DNA of 64,000 nt from Methylocystis echinoides (GCF_027923385.1 NZ_BSEC01000001.1:2120501-2184500), one strand, 5' to 3'; positions 16,187-26,283 are shown, numbered from the stretch's first letter. Notes: a model not told the origin generated them from the letters alone. Program-made: numbers and translations.

Positions 16187-17688
16187 CCGACGCCCGTGCC
16201 GCCGCGCTGGAAATTGGCGAACGTCTGTCACAGGCGCCGTCCGACAGGCTGATTGACGTCGCCTTCTCGCGCGAACTTGGCGCGCAGACGCGGCTGCGGG
16301 AGGCGGTCGGCTGGGTTGATCTCGCGCATACGCTGTCGCTGGTTGAAACGCGCGTCATCCCGCGCGCGGCGGCGCGGAAACTCGTCGCGGCGCTCCTGGA
16401 ATTGCAAGCGGGGCCCGCGCCTCTCACGCCGGAAAATGGCGATCTCTACACCAATCGCGAAGCCTGGCTGACGGAAAGAACGCCCGCAGTCGGCTGGCTC
16501 GGCGCCGGCCGGGCCCGACGCGAGGCGATCACCACCGCCTTCCACCTCACGCTTTGCAGCACGTTGTGCGAATGCGCCATGGCGCTCATCACTACGCTCG
16601 ACGCGCTCGCTGATCTCTCCGCGCGACACAGCGCCAGCCTGATGCCCGATTACACTTATCTTCAGGCGGCGCAGCCGACGACCTTCGGGCATTATGTGCA
16701 GACATTCGCCTGGCCGATCCTGCGCGATCTCGATCGCCTGGCGGCGCTCTATGCGCGGGTCGATCTGTGCCCGGCGGGGCTTGGCGCCTGCAATGGATCG
16801 ACGCTGCCACAGGACCGACATGGACTGGCCCGCCGTCTCGGTTTCAGCGCGCCCGTGCGCCATGCGCGCGACGCCATGTGGCAGGCCGATCTCGGCATGG
16901 AAGCGTGCAGCGTCGCCGTCGCCGCGATCATCAATCTCGATCGGCTGGCGGAGGATCTGATGATATTCGCCAGCGCCGAGTTTGGCTTTGTGCGATTGGC
17001 GGACAGGCACGCGCGCGCCAGCAAGATCATGCCGCAGAAGCGCAACCCCTTCGCGCTCGTCTTTGTGCGCGCGACCGCCAACCGGCTTATTGGCGTACAG
17101 GCCGGCGTCTCCGCCGCCGGTCGCACGCCCTCGGGTCAGATGGACAACCGACTCTTCGTTTATGACGCGGCGCCTGATTGCGTGATGGCGGTGGGCGAGG
17201 CGGCGGCGCTCTTTGCCGAAGTGCTGCGAGGGCTCGAGTTCGACGCGGCCCGCGCCCGCGAGGCGCTCGCCGATCGCGCCGTCTGTGCAAGCGATCTTGC
17301 CGAAGCGCTCACAGGGCAGGGGGGTCTCGACTATCGACGCGCGCATGGCGTCGTCGGCCAACTCGTCACACAACTGGAAATGGACGGGCGCAGGCTCGCA
17401 CAGGCGCGCGTCGATGATCTCGCCGCCATCATGCGGCGCGCAGAGGCGCCTGTGGAGGCCGGAGCGCTGTCCGACATTCTCACCGCCGCGCTCGACCCCG
17501 CCCGCTGCGTCGCGGCGCGGACGGATCACGGCGGCGCGGCGGCGTCGGAGGTCAAGGCGATGGCGGCGGAGCTGACCGCCGCGGCGCAGACGCGGAAGAC
17601 GCATTTTTTCGCCTTGCAGGACCGCCGTCGGCGCGCAATCGCGGCGCTTCTTGCGGAAACTTCTGATTTCATCTCGGGGGGCGCATGA
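16183..17688 (+). CDS. xcbC: Aspartase/fumarase-superfamily lyase, XcbC-like (argininosuccinate-lyase-like)
   Basis: A 501-residue superfamily member. The signature loop [10 protein letters not shown] is at 280-289 with catalytic Ser280, and [15 protein letters not shown] near 164-178 supplies the His-containing region. Argininosuccinate lyase is the nearest general family, but no arginine gene is nearby. In Xanthobacter autotrophicus the corresponding enzyme XcbC1 eliminates phosphate from phosphosulfolactate to form sulfoacrylate. That assignment is transferred here on operon context: it directly follows the ComA homologue with an ATGA overlap. Which of the two lyases in this operon corresponds to XcbC1 would need alignment. 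Confidence 0.78.
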   Translation: MTDARAAALEIGERLSQAPSDRLIDVAFSRELGAQTRLREAVGWVDLAHTLSLVETRVIPRAAARKLVAALLELQAGPAPLTPENGDLYTNREAWLTERTPAVGWLGAGRARREAITTAFHLTLCSTLCECAMALITTLDALADLSARHSASLMPDYTYLQAAQPTTFGHYVQTFAWPILRDLDRLAALYARVDLCPAGLGACNGSTLPQDRHGLARRLGFSAPVRHARDAMWQADLGMEACSVAVAAIINLDRLAEDLMIFASAEFGFVRLADRHARASKIMPQKRNPFALVFVRATANRLIGVQAGVSAAGRTPSGQMDNRLFVYDAAPDCVMAVGEAAALFAEVLRGLEFDAARAREALADRAVCASDLAEALTGQGGLDYRRAHGVVGQLVTQLEMDGRRLAQARVDDLAAIMRRAEAPVEAGALSDILTAALDPARCVAARTDHGGAAASEVKAMAAELTAAAQTRKTHFFALQDRRRRAIAALLAETSDFISGGA

Positions 17689-19040
17689 CGGGATGGTCCT
17701 TCGGTTCGGCGGTCTATGGGGGCGCCTGGTCGACGCCGCAGATGCGCGCGCTGTTCGACGATGCGGCGCGCACGCGGCGCTGGATCGATCTCCTTGTCGT
17801 TCTGGCCGAGGTCGAAGCCGAACATGGCGTCATTCCCGCCGAGGCGGCGCGTCAGATCACCGATGCCTGCGCCTCGCTCGTCGTCGATGCGGCCTTTCTC
17901 GAGGAATGCCGCGCGGCTTATGAAGCCACCGCCCATTCTACGATGGGGCTCATCGGCGCCGTCGCGCGCCGGGCGGGGCCGCTCGGCGCGCAATGGTTCT
18001 ACTTCGGCGCCACCGTGCAGGACATCGCCGACAGTTGGCTGATGCTTGCGCTCAAGGATGCGCGCGCGCTGCTCATCGCCGATCTCGACCGCGCCATCGC
18101 CGCCTGCGTGATGCAGTGCCGCCGGCATCGTGATACGCTGGCGCCGGGGCGCACCCATGGCCAGCAGGGGTTGCCGATCACTTTCGGATTCAAGGCGGCG
18201 AGCTGGCTCGCCGAGATGCGGCGCCATCGCGCGCGCGTCGATGAAGCAGCCGCCCGCATGGACATCGGCCAACTTGCCGGCGGCGTCGGGACACTTTCCG
18301 CGCTGGGCCCGCGCGCGCTCGACGTGCAGGCGCGTTTCTTCGCGCGCATCGGCCTGCGCGCGCCGGACATGTCATGGACGGCAAGCCGCGACATCCTCGT
18401 CGAATGGGCGCAGCTTCTCACGCTCGTCGCCGGGACGGCGGACCGGATCGGACACGAGATTTACAATCTCCAGCGCGACGAAATCGGTGAAGCGCGCGAG
18501 CCGGCGCTGGCGCAGGGTGTCGGCAGCATCACCATGCCGCACAAGCGTAACCCCGAAACGGCGGAACATATCGGGACGCTCGCGCGGGTCGTTCGCGCCA
18601 ACGCGGCGCTGTTGAGCGAAAGCGTCGTGCATGACCACGAGCGCGACGGGCGCGCGTGGAAGGTCGAATGGCATGCGGTCCCGGAGCTCACCATGGCGGC
18701 GGGCAAGGCGCTCGCGCTATTGGCGGCGCTTCTCGACGGGCTGGAGATCGACGCGGCGCGCATGTGCGCCAATCTGATGGCGAGCGGCGGCTTCGCGCTG
18801 TCGGAGGGACTCATGCTGGCGCTCGCGCCCCATGTTGGCAAGCAGGCCGCGCACAAGATGATTCAGGCGCTCGCCGAAAGGGCGCGGCGCGACGGTCTGT
18901 CCTTCCCGGAGGCGGCGCGGCGTGATGCGGCCATCGTCGCGCAACTCGGGGCCGGAGAGATCGAGCGGCTGCTCGATCCGCGCGCGCAGATCGGGCAATG
19001 TCAGGCGCTCATTGATCGTCTGCTTGGCGCGCAATCATGA
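17685..19040 (+). CDS. xcbD: Aspartase/fumarase-superfamily lyase, XcbD-like (adenylosuccinate-lyase/CMLE-like)
   Basis: A 451-residue second superfamily member, closer to the adenylosuccinate lyase and 3-carboxymuconate cycloisomerase branch: STMGLIGAVARR near 85, FGATVQDIADSW near 108, GRTHGQQGLPITFGFK near 155-170 with the catalytic His, and the signature SITMPHKRNPE at 281-291. In Xanthobacter, XcbD1 belongs to the same superfamily and is thought to act on sulfoacrylate, perhaps adding a thiol donor; that step is not firmly established to my knowledge. The gene is flanked by 4-nt overlaps. There is no purine or protocatechuate context to suggest the usual reactions. Confidence 0.77.
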   Translation: MTGWSFGSAVYGGAWSTPQMRALFDDAARTRRWIDLLVVLAEVEAEHGVIPAEAARQITDACASLVVDAAFLEECRAAYEATAHSTMGLIGAVARRAGPLGAQWFYFGATVQDIADSWLMLALKDARALLIADLDRAIAACVMQCRRHRDTLAPGRTHGQQGLPITFGFKAASWLAEMRRHRARVDEAAARMDIGQLAGGVGTLSALGPRALDVQARFFARIGLRAPDMSWTASRDILVEWAQLLTLVAGTADRIGHEIYNLQRDEIGEAREPALAQGVGSITMPHKRNPETAEHIGTLARVVRANAALLSESVVHDHERDGRAWKVEWHAVPELTMAAGKALALLAALLDGLEIDAARMCANLMASGGFALSEGLMLALAPHVGKQAAHKMIQALAERARRDGLSFPEAARRDAAIVAQLGAGEIERLLDPRAQIGQCQALIDRLLGAQS

Positions 19041-20023
19041 ATAGCTGGGCGCAAAGGCTCGACGCGCTGCCGCGTCTGGGATTGGTGGAGACGCCAACGC
19101 CGCTGGAGCCTTCGCGGCGGCAATCGCGACTGTGGTTCAAGCGCGATGATCTGATTGCGGCGGGCTTCGGCGGCAATAAGGTGCGGGCGCTCGATCTCGT
19201 CGTCGCCGACGCGCGCCGGCTCGGCGCCGATACGCTCGTCACCGGCGCCGGGCCGCTCTCCAATCACGTGCGCGCCACGGCCGCCGTCGCCTCCCTTTCC
19301 GGTCTGGCCTGCCGCGCCGTCTATTGGGGCGCGCCGCCGCAACGCGTGCAGGGCAACCACCGCTTGGCCGCGCTGTTTGGCGCGGAGATCCATTTTACCG
19401 GCGAGAGCGACCGCGCTTCGGTCGACGCCGTTCTCGAACTAAAAGCGCGCGAGACGACTGCGCGCGGCGGAGCGCCCTACATCATTCCGCGCGGCGGCGC
19501 CTGTCCGCTCGCCGCGCTCGCGCATCTTCGCGCCGTGCAGGAAACGCTGGCGCAATGCGCGGCGCGCGGCGTCGCGCCCGCCTGCGTGGCGATGGCGGTT
19601 GGCGGCGGCGCGACGCTCGCGGGATGGTGGCTCGGCGCCGCGTTGCTTGGCGCGTCCTGGCGCATCGACGCTTTCTCGGTCAGTCGGCCGGCGGCGGAAG
19701 CGCGGATGCGCGCGCGCCGCCTCGCACAGGAGGCGGCTGACATCATTGGCGCGCGGGCGCCGCTCGATGACGTGGAATTATGTCTCTTCGACGATGTGAT
19801 CGGCGCCGGCTATGGCTTGCCGTCGCAAGAAGGGGGGCAGGCGATCCGCGAGATGGCGCGCGCGGAATCCATCCTGCTCGATCCCATTTATACCGGAAAG
19901 GCCATGGCCGGCTGGCTCGCCCGGCGCGCGCATGGCGAGCACGCGGCGCGCGGCGACAGTCTCTTTCTGCATACGGGGGGCGCGCCGGCGCTGTTCACCG
20001 ACGCCGCGCAGGAGGACGCATGA
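19037..20023 (+). CDS. xcbE: PLP-dependent D-cysteine-desulfhydrase-like enzyme (XcbE-like)
   Basis: A 328-residue fold-type II PLP enzyme of the D-cysteine desulfhydrase/ACC deaminase family. The cofactor lysine is Lys48 in GFGGNKVRALDL; GAGPLSNHVRATAAVA near 73-88 is the substrate/PLP loop; the Gly-rich phosphate-binding segment AVGGGATLAGWWLGA lies near 191; and LDPIYTGKAMAGW near 278 is typical of the family. XcbE1 of the Xanthobacter CoM operon has the same family assignment and would release or transfer sulfur to finish the thiol. The gene overlaps both neighbours by 4 nt. Reaction details are inferred from that precedent. Confidence 0.8.
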   Translation: MNSWAQRLDALPRLGLVETPTPLEPSRRQSRLWFKRDDLIAAGFGGNKVRALDLVVADARRLGADTLVTGAGPLSNHVRATAAVASLSGLACRAVYWGAPPQRVQGNHRLAALFGAEIHFTGESDRASVDAVLELKARETTARGGAPYIIPRGGACPLAALAHLRAVQETLAQCAARGVAPACVAMAVGGGATLAGWWLGAALLGASWRIDAFSVSRPAAEARMRARRLAQEAADIIGARAPLDDVELCLFDDVIGAGYGLPSQEGGQAIREMARAESILLDPIYTGKAMAGWLARRAHGEHAARGDSLFLHTGGAPALFTDAAQEDA

Positions 20024-22083
20024 GCGACTGGGCCACGGCGCTGTTCGATCCCGCCCGGGTCGCCATCATTGGCGCGTCGGCGACGACCGGCAAGGTCGGC
20101 GAGGTCTTCCTGCAAAATCTGAAGCGTGATTTCCGCGGCGAAATCGTCGCGATTCATCCATCTGCGAAGGAGCTTCTCGGCGTCGCTTGCTTTCCCTCTC
20201 TCGCCGATGCGCCGGCGCCGGTCGATCTCGCCGTCATTGTGACGCCGCCGGCCGCGCTGTCGGGCCTCGTCGCGGATTGCGGCGCGGCAGGCGTCCCCGT
20301 CGCCGTGGTCATCACTGGCGGCTTCGCCGAGACAGGGCCGGCAGGCGCGACGCTGCAGGCCAGTGTTGTGGCGGCGGCGCGGGACAAGGGCGTCCGCATC
20401 GTCGGGCCGAACTGCTTCGGCGTCGTCAGCACGAGCTGCGGGCTCAACGCCTCGCTCGCCGTCGGCACGCCACGCAGAGGCGGCGTAGCGCTGATCAGCC
20501 AGAGCGGCGCCTATGGCATGGCCGCCTATGCGCGCGCGAGCGAGGAGGCGACGGGCTTCTCGCGCATCGTCGCGCTGGGCAACAAGGCCGATGTCGACGA
20601 ATCCGATATCCTCGCGTTTCTTGGTCGAGATCCGCAGACGCGGGTGGTCGCCATGCTGCTCGAGTCGATCGTCGACGGGCGGCGCCTGTTCGAGACGCTG
20701 GCGGCGGTTGCGCGGATCAAACCGGTCGTCGTGCTGAAGACCGGGCGGCATGCGGCCGCAAAGCGCGCGGCGGCAAGCCACACCGCCGCCCTCGCAACCG
20801 ACGCTGCAATCGTCGACGCCGCCTTGCGGCAGGCTGGCGCGCATGTCGTCGAGGACGGTCTCACGCTGCTCGACGTCGCCGCCGCGCTCGACTGTCAACC
20901 GCCGCTGCAGGGAAGGCGCGTCGCGATCGTCACCAATTCCGGCGGAACGGGCGTCGAATTGACGGATCTCCTCGAAGCGGGCGGCCTCGAGGTCCCTGAA
21001 TTGTCCGGGTCCCTTCAGGCGCGGCTGCGCGAATTGCTGCCGGCGCATGGTTCGCCAGCCAATCCCGTTGACGTCACGACCGACTGGCCGCGCTTTCCAA
21101 CGATGTATGGCGGCGCGGTCGAGGCGCTGATGACAAGCGGCGAGGTGGACGCGGTTGTCCCCGTCCTGCTCCAGCGTTCGGCGATGATCCCGGAGGTCGG
21201 CGCGGCCATCGTCGACGCGCAGACGCGCGCCCGCGCGGCGGGATCGACGACGCCGCTGCATGTCTGCTGGGTCGCGCCGCGCGCGGCCGAGGACAACCGC
21301 GTCCGCCTGCTCGAGGCCGGCGTTCCCTGCCATCCATGGCCGGCGCGCGCGGCGCGGGTTCTGTCAGCGCTGCACGCCAGTCCGGCGGCGGAGACGCCGC
21401 CAACGCCGGAGGCGTCGCCCCGCCCGCCGCTCGCTCCCGGCTGGGCGCCGGCAGAGGCAGTGTTTTCGCTCCTCGCCGACGCCGGCTTCCCGGTGAGCGC
21501 CTTCAATATGGCGACTGACGCCAAAGACGCCTGCGCGAAAGCCCGCGCTATTGGCTTTCCCGTCGCCCTGAAGGCGGAGCGCGCGGGGCTCCTGCACAAG
21601 AGCGACGCCGGCGCCGTTCGGCTTCATCTCGCCGACGCCGGGGCCGTGGAGACGGCCTTCCGCGATTTCGTCCGCACGCTCGGACCCGGCCCGGCGCTCG
21701 TGCAGAAGCAGGCGGCGGCCGGCCTGGAATTGATGCTCGGCGGCCGCCGTGATCCCGCCTTCGGCCCGGTCGTGATGGTCGGGCTCGGCGGCGTATGGGT
21801 GGAAGCTCTGAAGGATGTGGCGCTGCGACTCGCCCCGATTGGCGCCGGGGAGGCGGCCGCGATGCTCGACGAGCTGAAAGGCCGACAGCTTCTCGCGGGC
21901 TATCGCGGCGCCCCGGCGCTCGACATTCGGGCGTTTGCGCAGCTTCTCGCCGATGTCTCGGCCTGGTTCGCCAGCGCAGAGTGGCTGGCCGAAATGGATG
22001 TGAACCCGCTTATTGCGAATAGCGGCAGCTTCACAATTGTGGATGCACGCATGCTCATTGGTCTCCCGCTCGTACAGCCCTGA
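20020..22083 (+). CDS. ADP-forming acyl-CoA synthetase (NDP-forming, fused subunits)
   Basis: A 687-residue fusion of the two acetyl-CoA synthetase (ADP-forming) subunits. The N-terminal CoA-binding domain starts DPARVAIIGASATTGKVGEV. The succinyl-CoA-synthetase-like ligase part contains the phospho-His candidate in ASHTAALATDAAIVDAAL near 248. A linker of Pro/Ala near 475-490 leads to an ATP-grasp domain with PVALKAERAGLLHKSDAGAV near 515-534 and the terminal EMDVNPLI metal motif. The enzyme interconverts an acid, CoA and ATP with acyl-CoA, ADP and phosphate. As the last gene of the epoxide/CoM operon it probably activates the carboxylic acid made upstream or conserves energy from the acyl-CoA. 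Confidence 0.85.
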   Translation: MSDWATALFDPARVAIIGASATTGKVGEVFLQNLKRDFRGEIVAIHPSAKELLGVACFPSLADAPAPVDLAVIVTPPAALSGLVADCGAAGVPVAVVITGGFAETGPAGATLQASVVAAARDKGVRIVGPNCFGVVSTSCGLNASLAVGTPRRGGVALISQSGAYGMAAYARASEEATGFSRIVALGNKADVDESDILAFLGRDPQTRVVAMLLESIVDGRRLFETLAAVARIKPVVVLKTGRHAAAKRAAASHTAALATDAAIVDAALRQAGAHVVEDGLTLLDVAAALDCQPPLQGRRVAIVTNSGGTGVELTDLLEAGGLEVPELSGSLQARLRELLPAHGSPANPVDVTTDWPRFPTMYGGAVEALMTSGEVDAVVPVLLQRSAMIPEVGAAIVDAQTRARAAGSTTPLHVCWVAPRAAEDNRVRLLEAGVPCHPWPARAARVLSALHASPAAETPPTPEASPRPPLAPGWAPAEAVFSLLADAGFPVSAFNMATDAKDACAKARAIGFPVALKAERAGLLHKSDAGAVRLHLADAGAVETAFRDFVRTLGPGPALVQKQAAAGLELMLGGRRDPAFGPVVMVGLGGVWVEALKDVALRLAPIGAGEAAAMLDELKGRQLLAGYRGAPALDIRAFAQLLADVSAWFASAEWLAEMDVNPLIANSGSFTIVDARMLIGLPLVQP

Positions 22084-22322
22084 ATTTCTTTTTGTGGCGC
22101 TGAAACTCACTGCTACCGAGGTCATTCGATACCAGGAAGCGTTCTGGTGAGATTTGCGCGTGTCGACAAAGTCACACAGCGCCCAATTTCCCGGTTGAAA
22201 CATCTCCCTGCGTCGTTTCGCAAGTGACAGCCCCGCAATTGTGAAGATAATGGGGCGTATTATATGGAGCCCGACAAGCGTTGGCTTGCTGTTTCTCCGA
22301 AAATGAGCAGATGGGGCTCATA

Positions 22323-23732
22323 ATGTCTGAGAGTTATGTTGCCCGGCTCTTGAAGTTCAGCATTCTCTGTGTGGCTCTCCTCTGCTTTCCAGCCCTCGCG
22401 ACAGCGGAGGGCGGCGCAGAGCCGCGCGTGACGAACTTCGCCAATGCATTTGACGATAATGCAATAAGCGGCAATCCCGCGTTCACTGAGTTTTCTCCAG
22501 GAAGCGGCGCGCTCTTTCGGCCTGCCGGCCTGACAGATGAATGGGGAATTAGACTCGGGGGCATCGTTTTATCGGATATCAATAATGTTTTTTCGGGAGG
22601 CGCAAAGCCCGGATCGCTGGCGTCGAATAATTTGGTCATCGTCGGCCTTGGCGTCGATGGGGAGAAGAAACTCGGCTGGAAAGGCGGATCCTTCGGCGTC
22701 AATTTCCTGCAGATCAACGGGCAAAACACCAATGGCTACGCTGGCGCTTTGCCGGGCTATAATTCCATCGTCGCGGCGCCGCCTTTCCACCGGACCGAAC
22801 TCTACGAATACTGGATCGCGCAGGAGGTTATCCCGGACACGCTGAAAATTCGGGTTGGCAAGATCATTCCGGCTGTCGATTTCAACAATGTCACCAGAGC
22901 GAACAAGCTTGCCGACCGCAGCCAGAATGTTTCGTCTCTCAGCAGCCTCCTCTACACGTCAATCTTTGTAAACCCGACGCTTCTTGGCGTGATCGGCGGC
23001 TATTATGATTCCGTCTTCGGGACCACGGCGAACATCGCGCTGAACAGGAACAGCTGGCTGAATCTGGGTGTTTACGACGGCAACAGGGCGAGGGGCGTTC
23101 CCACAGGAATACATAATCCCCATTTCAACGAATATGTCTTTGCAATTTCGGAGATTGGAACGGACTGGGTTGCGGGCCCCCAGAAGCATCCTGGCCAGTT
23201 TGGGATAGGCGCCTGGTATCAATCAGGCCGCCTCAACGCCGCCGGTCTCTATAACGATCAGCAACAGACCGGCGCCATGGGGCTTTATCTCTATGGAGGT
23301 CAGCGGGTCTGGGCCGACGTCCCCGCTGCGGCCGATGGGCAAGACAGCCAGACTCAAAAGTCAAAGTCCCTTACGATCTTCTACCAGTTCGGCGTCAACA
23401 ATGCGAAAACACTGCCGGTCAATCAATTTATCGGCGTCGGCGCGACGGCTTTTTCAATTTTCGACAGTCGACCGGACGACAGTTTCGGCGCGGGATTCGG
23501 GCTTTCGTTTCTCAACAGGAATCTGTTTCAGCGATCTTCCGAACTGATGTTTCAAACCTACTATCAGGCCAGCATCGTTCCGGGCGCCCTGTATCTACAG
23601 CCGACTGTGACCTTCATTCCAAATCCCGGCCTGCCGAGCAACTACCCCGGCAATGACGCTCTCCCCCCCGGCATGCAGCCGTTCCTTCCCGCAGCCTTCG
23701 TCGGGACGCTCCGGCTGAGCGCGATCTTCTGA
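22323..23732 (+). CDS. OprB-type carbohydrate-selective porin
   Basis: About 469 residues from the ATG at 22323, which places a Sec signal peptide (KFSILCVALLCFPALATA) correctly; the frame extends to ATG codons at 22281 and 22311, so the start is not certain. The mature part shows OprB-family features: WGIRLGGIVLSDINNVFSGG, LRIGK-like KIRVGKIIPAVDFN near 180, WLNLGVYDGN near 255, and a C-terminal aromatic ending RLSAIF. Such 16-strand porins pass sugars or other small organics through the outer membrane. It follows the CoM operon by 240 bp and may or may not be functionally linked. Confidence 0.82.
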   Translation: MSESYVARLLKFSILCVALLCFPALATAEGGAEPRVTNFANAFDDNAISGNPAFTEFSPGSGALFRPAGLTDEWGIRLGGIVLSDINNVFSGGAKPGSLASNNLVIVGLGVDGEKKLGWKGGSFGVNFLQINGQNTNGYAGALPGYNSIVAAPPFHRTELYEYWIAQEVIPDTLKIRVGKIIPAVDFNNVTRANKLADRSQNVSSLSSLLYTSIFVNPTLLGVIGGYYDSVFGTTANIALNRNSWLNLGVYDGNRARGVPTGIHNPHFNEYVFAISEIGTDWVAGPQKHPGQFGIGAWYQSGRLNAAGLYNDQQQTGAMGLYLYGGQRVWADVPAAADGQDSQTQKSKSLTIFYQFGVNNAKTLPVNQFIGVGATAFSIFDSRPDDSFGAGFGLSFLNRNLFQRSSELMFQTYYQASIVPGALYLQPTVTFIPNPGLPSNYPGNDALPPGMQPFLPAAFVGTLRLSAIF

Positions 23733-23800
23733 TGATGGCGGGCGGCGCGTGTTTTCCAGTGGGCCGCGGTTGACGCGCGCCCACTGGTGGAAGCGCTGTC

Positions 23801-24550
23801 TCAGTAAGGATGTCGATCCTTCTTGTTTTCCCAAGCCTTGAAGGCGGTCAGTCCAACTTCCCGCTCGAAATTGGGCGTCACGGCGATGCGACGCTCCTCC
23901 CACGGCTTCCTGAAGTCCTCATACTGAAAGGCGTCGTCGAAGCCGATCTTGCTCGTGTCTTGCAGGCTGGCCCCGAAATAGACGTGGTCGATACGTGACC
24001 AGTAGATGGCGCTCATGCACATCGGGCACGGGGCGCCATTAATGTAGATTTCGCAGCCCTTGAGCATCTTCGCGCGTTCCGGGACCGGGTCAGGGGAGCC
24101 TGCCTCTCGCGGGATCATTTCCAGAATCGTGCCAGTGGAATAATCACTGCCGAGCAGCGCTTTCGGATTTAGACGCTGCGAAGCGTCAATGATGGCCGTC
24201 ACTTCGGCATGGAACACGGGGCAACCGGTCAGGAGCACGCGGTTCTGACCGCGCCCGATGATCTGCCCGTCCTTCACAATAACCGCTCCGAATGGGCCAC
24301 CCCAACCTTTCTCAACGGATTCGGTCGCGAGCCGCGCCGCCTCCTCCATGAATTTACGATTCCCGGCTGGCAAATCGGCGCTGGACGCAACTGCGGTCTG
24401 AGCGGGGGCAGCAGCTTTTTCCTTGGCCGCGTGGCGTGGCGCTGCGACTGCGCCCGTCGCCGCGGCGCCAAAGGCGACCGCAGTGCAGCGCATGAAATGA
24501 CGACGTCCAAGCGCCGATTGGAAAGATTGCTTGAACAAGGATTCGACCAT
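23801..24550 (-). CDS. Exported nucleoside/guanine deaminase-like zinc enzyme
   Basis: A 249-residue cytidine/deoxycytidylate deaminase-fold protein. H114-A-E116 and P-C175-P-M-C178 are the zinc and proton-shuttle motifs, and the GGPFGAVIVKDG strand near 84-95 matches guanine deaminase/TadA relatives. The N-terminus carries GRRHFMRCTAVAFGAAATGA near 15-34, a twin-arginine-like signal, then an Ala-rich linker. Deaminases of this family are normally cytoplasmic, so the export signal is unusual. It is adjacent to two other proteins with Tat-like signals. Substrate could be guanine, a nucleoside or a pterin-like base. Confidence 0.8.
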   Translation of the reverse strand: MVESLFKQSFQSALGRRHFMRCTAVAFGAAATGAVAAPRHAAKEKAAAPAQTAVASSADLPAGNRKFMEEAARLATESVEKGWGGPFGAVIVKDGQIIGRGQNRVLLTGCPVFHAEVTAIIDASQRLNPKALLGSDYSTGTILEMIPREAGSPDPVPERAKMLKGCEIYINGAPCPMCMSAIYWSRIDHVYFGASLQDTSKIGFDDAFQYEDFRKPWEERRIAVTPNFEREVGLTAFKAWENKKDRHPY

Positions 24551-24696
24551 CTGGATTTCCTTCCCTATTGCCCAGTGCAGGATCAGTTAGTGCAATCGCT
24601 TTACGACTCTTGGCGGCTGGTTGTTTAACTGACAAAAGTCAGCTTAACAGCATTATTGCTCCAGTCACAGAGGACGTAGTTGAAACAATTTGAAAC

Positions 24697-26283
24697 TTAA
24701 CTTAACCCATCCGAGTAATTGAAGAACACACCGGTCGGATCGTATCTTTTACGAAGCTGCTCGATTCTCTTGAAAGTTTCTTCCGAATAGGCGTGTTTCA
24801 CATGAGATGGATAGTGGACGGTGTCGGTTTCGCCGACATAGTGCCTGAAGGTGAAAGGGCGCAGGATCTCAACGCATTTTCTGTGCCAGCGCAGATTCGC
24901 TTCATCGTCGGCGGCGTCCTTCCACAAGGTCCACGGCCCACCGTAAAGATGCGCTTGCGTTGAAAAGGCTGCGTTCGTCACATTCGCGTTTGCGGTTTGC
25001 GGCCCCGTAAAGAAAGCATACATAATCAGACCTTCATGAGACGGCGCATTCCTGTAATGTCCGGCGACTGCCCGAAACAGATTGGCGGGCTTCGAGTTTG
25101 AAAACATGGCTTCGACCGCGTTGCGTCGATCGACCGGCCACAGGGAGCCCGAAATATCGAAGAGCCGCTCGAAATTCATGCGCTCGTTCACTGTTTTCGA
25201 GAGGCATTTCTCAATAATCGGGCATTGATCCAGCGGGGCTGCGGCCTTTCTGGCCTCCTCTTCGGAATCGGCGAAAGTTGTCGCGGTGACGAGCGCAGCC
25301 TTGCCGCCGGGCAACTTTGTTTTTGCGGCGATCTCGGGAGGCGCGTTTACGAGCCAAAGACTGAGTTCCACTTGCGGAGGCAACTCGGGTGCGAGTTTTC
25401 CGAGCCATTCGGCAAGCGTCACCGCGTCGTCGAGATTGTAATAATAGGAGCTTCCTGCAATATGCTTCGGGAGGGGATAGAGCTTGAGGTGGTAGCGCAC
25501 GGCGACCCCGAAAAAGCCGGGCCCCGCGCCACGCGCGGCCCAGAAATAATCCTGGTTCTCGGTGTCGCTCGCGGTGATCAGCTTGCCATCCGGCGTTACG
25601 ATTTCAATGGCTTCGACGCTTGCTGTGCCAGGTCCCCAGACACCCTGGTTCCAGGACATGCCTCCACTGAGAAGATATCCGCTCAATTTCACCTGAGGGC
25701 AATGGCCGCTCGGGTAGGCGAGGCCCAGCGGGTTGAGGAGACGCTGAACGTCGCGATTGCTGATGATGGGCTGAAGAACCGCCTTCCGAGACGCAGGGTC
25801 GACTGAGATCACCTTGTTCAGATTGTGAAGGTCGATCATCAACCCGCCGTGTCGCAGGGCAGGGTTGCACCAATTGTGCCCGCCGCCCCGGACGACCACC
25901 TTCAGTTTGTTTTCCTTCGCGAAAGTGACAGCGCGGCAGACGTCGTCCTCGTCCTGAACCTGGACGAGGATCTGCGGCTTTCGATCCGTGGGAAGAAGCC
26001 GATTGAAGAAACCGTCCATCAGGGCGCTGTTGAAATCAGCGTCCGACTGCGTGAGCGTGCGCCCTTTGAGCTGCTTGCGCAATATCTCCACATCGATCTG
26101 AGCGTTGGTTTCTTTAGGCCTTGCCGTGTGTCGGGCCTTCTTGTCGGGAACCAGTGCGGGCAGTGCATTGGCGACCGCCGTTCCACCAAGCGACACCGCG
26201 CTTGCCAGGACAATTCGGCGGCTCACGTCTCCGGTTCGGCGCCTTTTTGGCCGTGCAGTGAAATCATTATCGTTGACGCTCAT
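24697..26283 (-). CDS. Exported BBE-type FAD oxidoreductase with bicovalent flavin motif
   Basis: A 528-residue VAO/PCMH-type flavoprotein. FAD attachment sites are visible as H136 in VRGGGHNWCN and C195 in YPSGHCPQVKLSG, the pair that binds flavin twice in berberine-bridge-like and sugar oxidases. The C-terminal BBE segment ends RYDPTGVFFNYSDG. The N-terminus has SRRIVLASAVSLGGTAVANA at 21-40, a Tat-like signal, fitting export of a folded flavoprotein. Likely reaction: oxidation of an alcohol, sugar or aromatic substrate with O2 or another acceptor in the periplasm. It reads in the same direction as the deaminase, 146 bp upstream of it. Confidence 0.85.
   Translation of the reverse strand: MSVNDNDFTARPKRRRTGDVSRRIVLASAVSLGGTAVANALPALVPDKKARHTARPKETNAQIDVEILRKQLKGRTLTQSDADFNSALMDGFFNRLLPTDRKPQILVQVQDEDDVCRAVTFAKENKLKVVVRGGGHNWCNPALRHGGLMIDLHNLNKVISVDPASRKAVLQPIISNRDVQRLLNPLGLAYPSGHCPQVKLSGYLLSGGMSWNQGVWGPGTASVEAIEIVTPDGKLITASDTENQDYFWAARGAGPGFFGVAVRYHLKLYPLPKHIAGSSYYYNLDDAVTLAEWLGKLAPELPPQVELSLWLVNAPPEIAAKTKLPGGKAALVTATTFADSEEEARKAAAPLDQCPIIEKCLSKTVNERMNFERLFDISGSLWPVDRRNAVEAMFSNSKPANLFRAVAGHYRNAPSHEGLIMYAFFTGPQTANANVTNAAFSTQAHLYGGPWTLWKDAADDEANLRWHRKCVEILRPFTFRHYVGETDTVHYPSHVKHAYSEETFKRIEQLRKRYDPTGVFFNYSDGLS

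Noticed and set aside
19888..21333. 481-codon minus-strand frame over the acyl-CoA synthetase
   Set aside because: Arg-rich composition and no motif; antisense to a complete ADP-forming synthetase.
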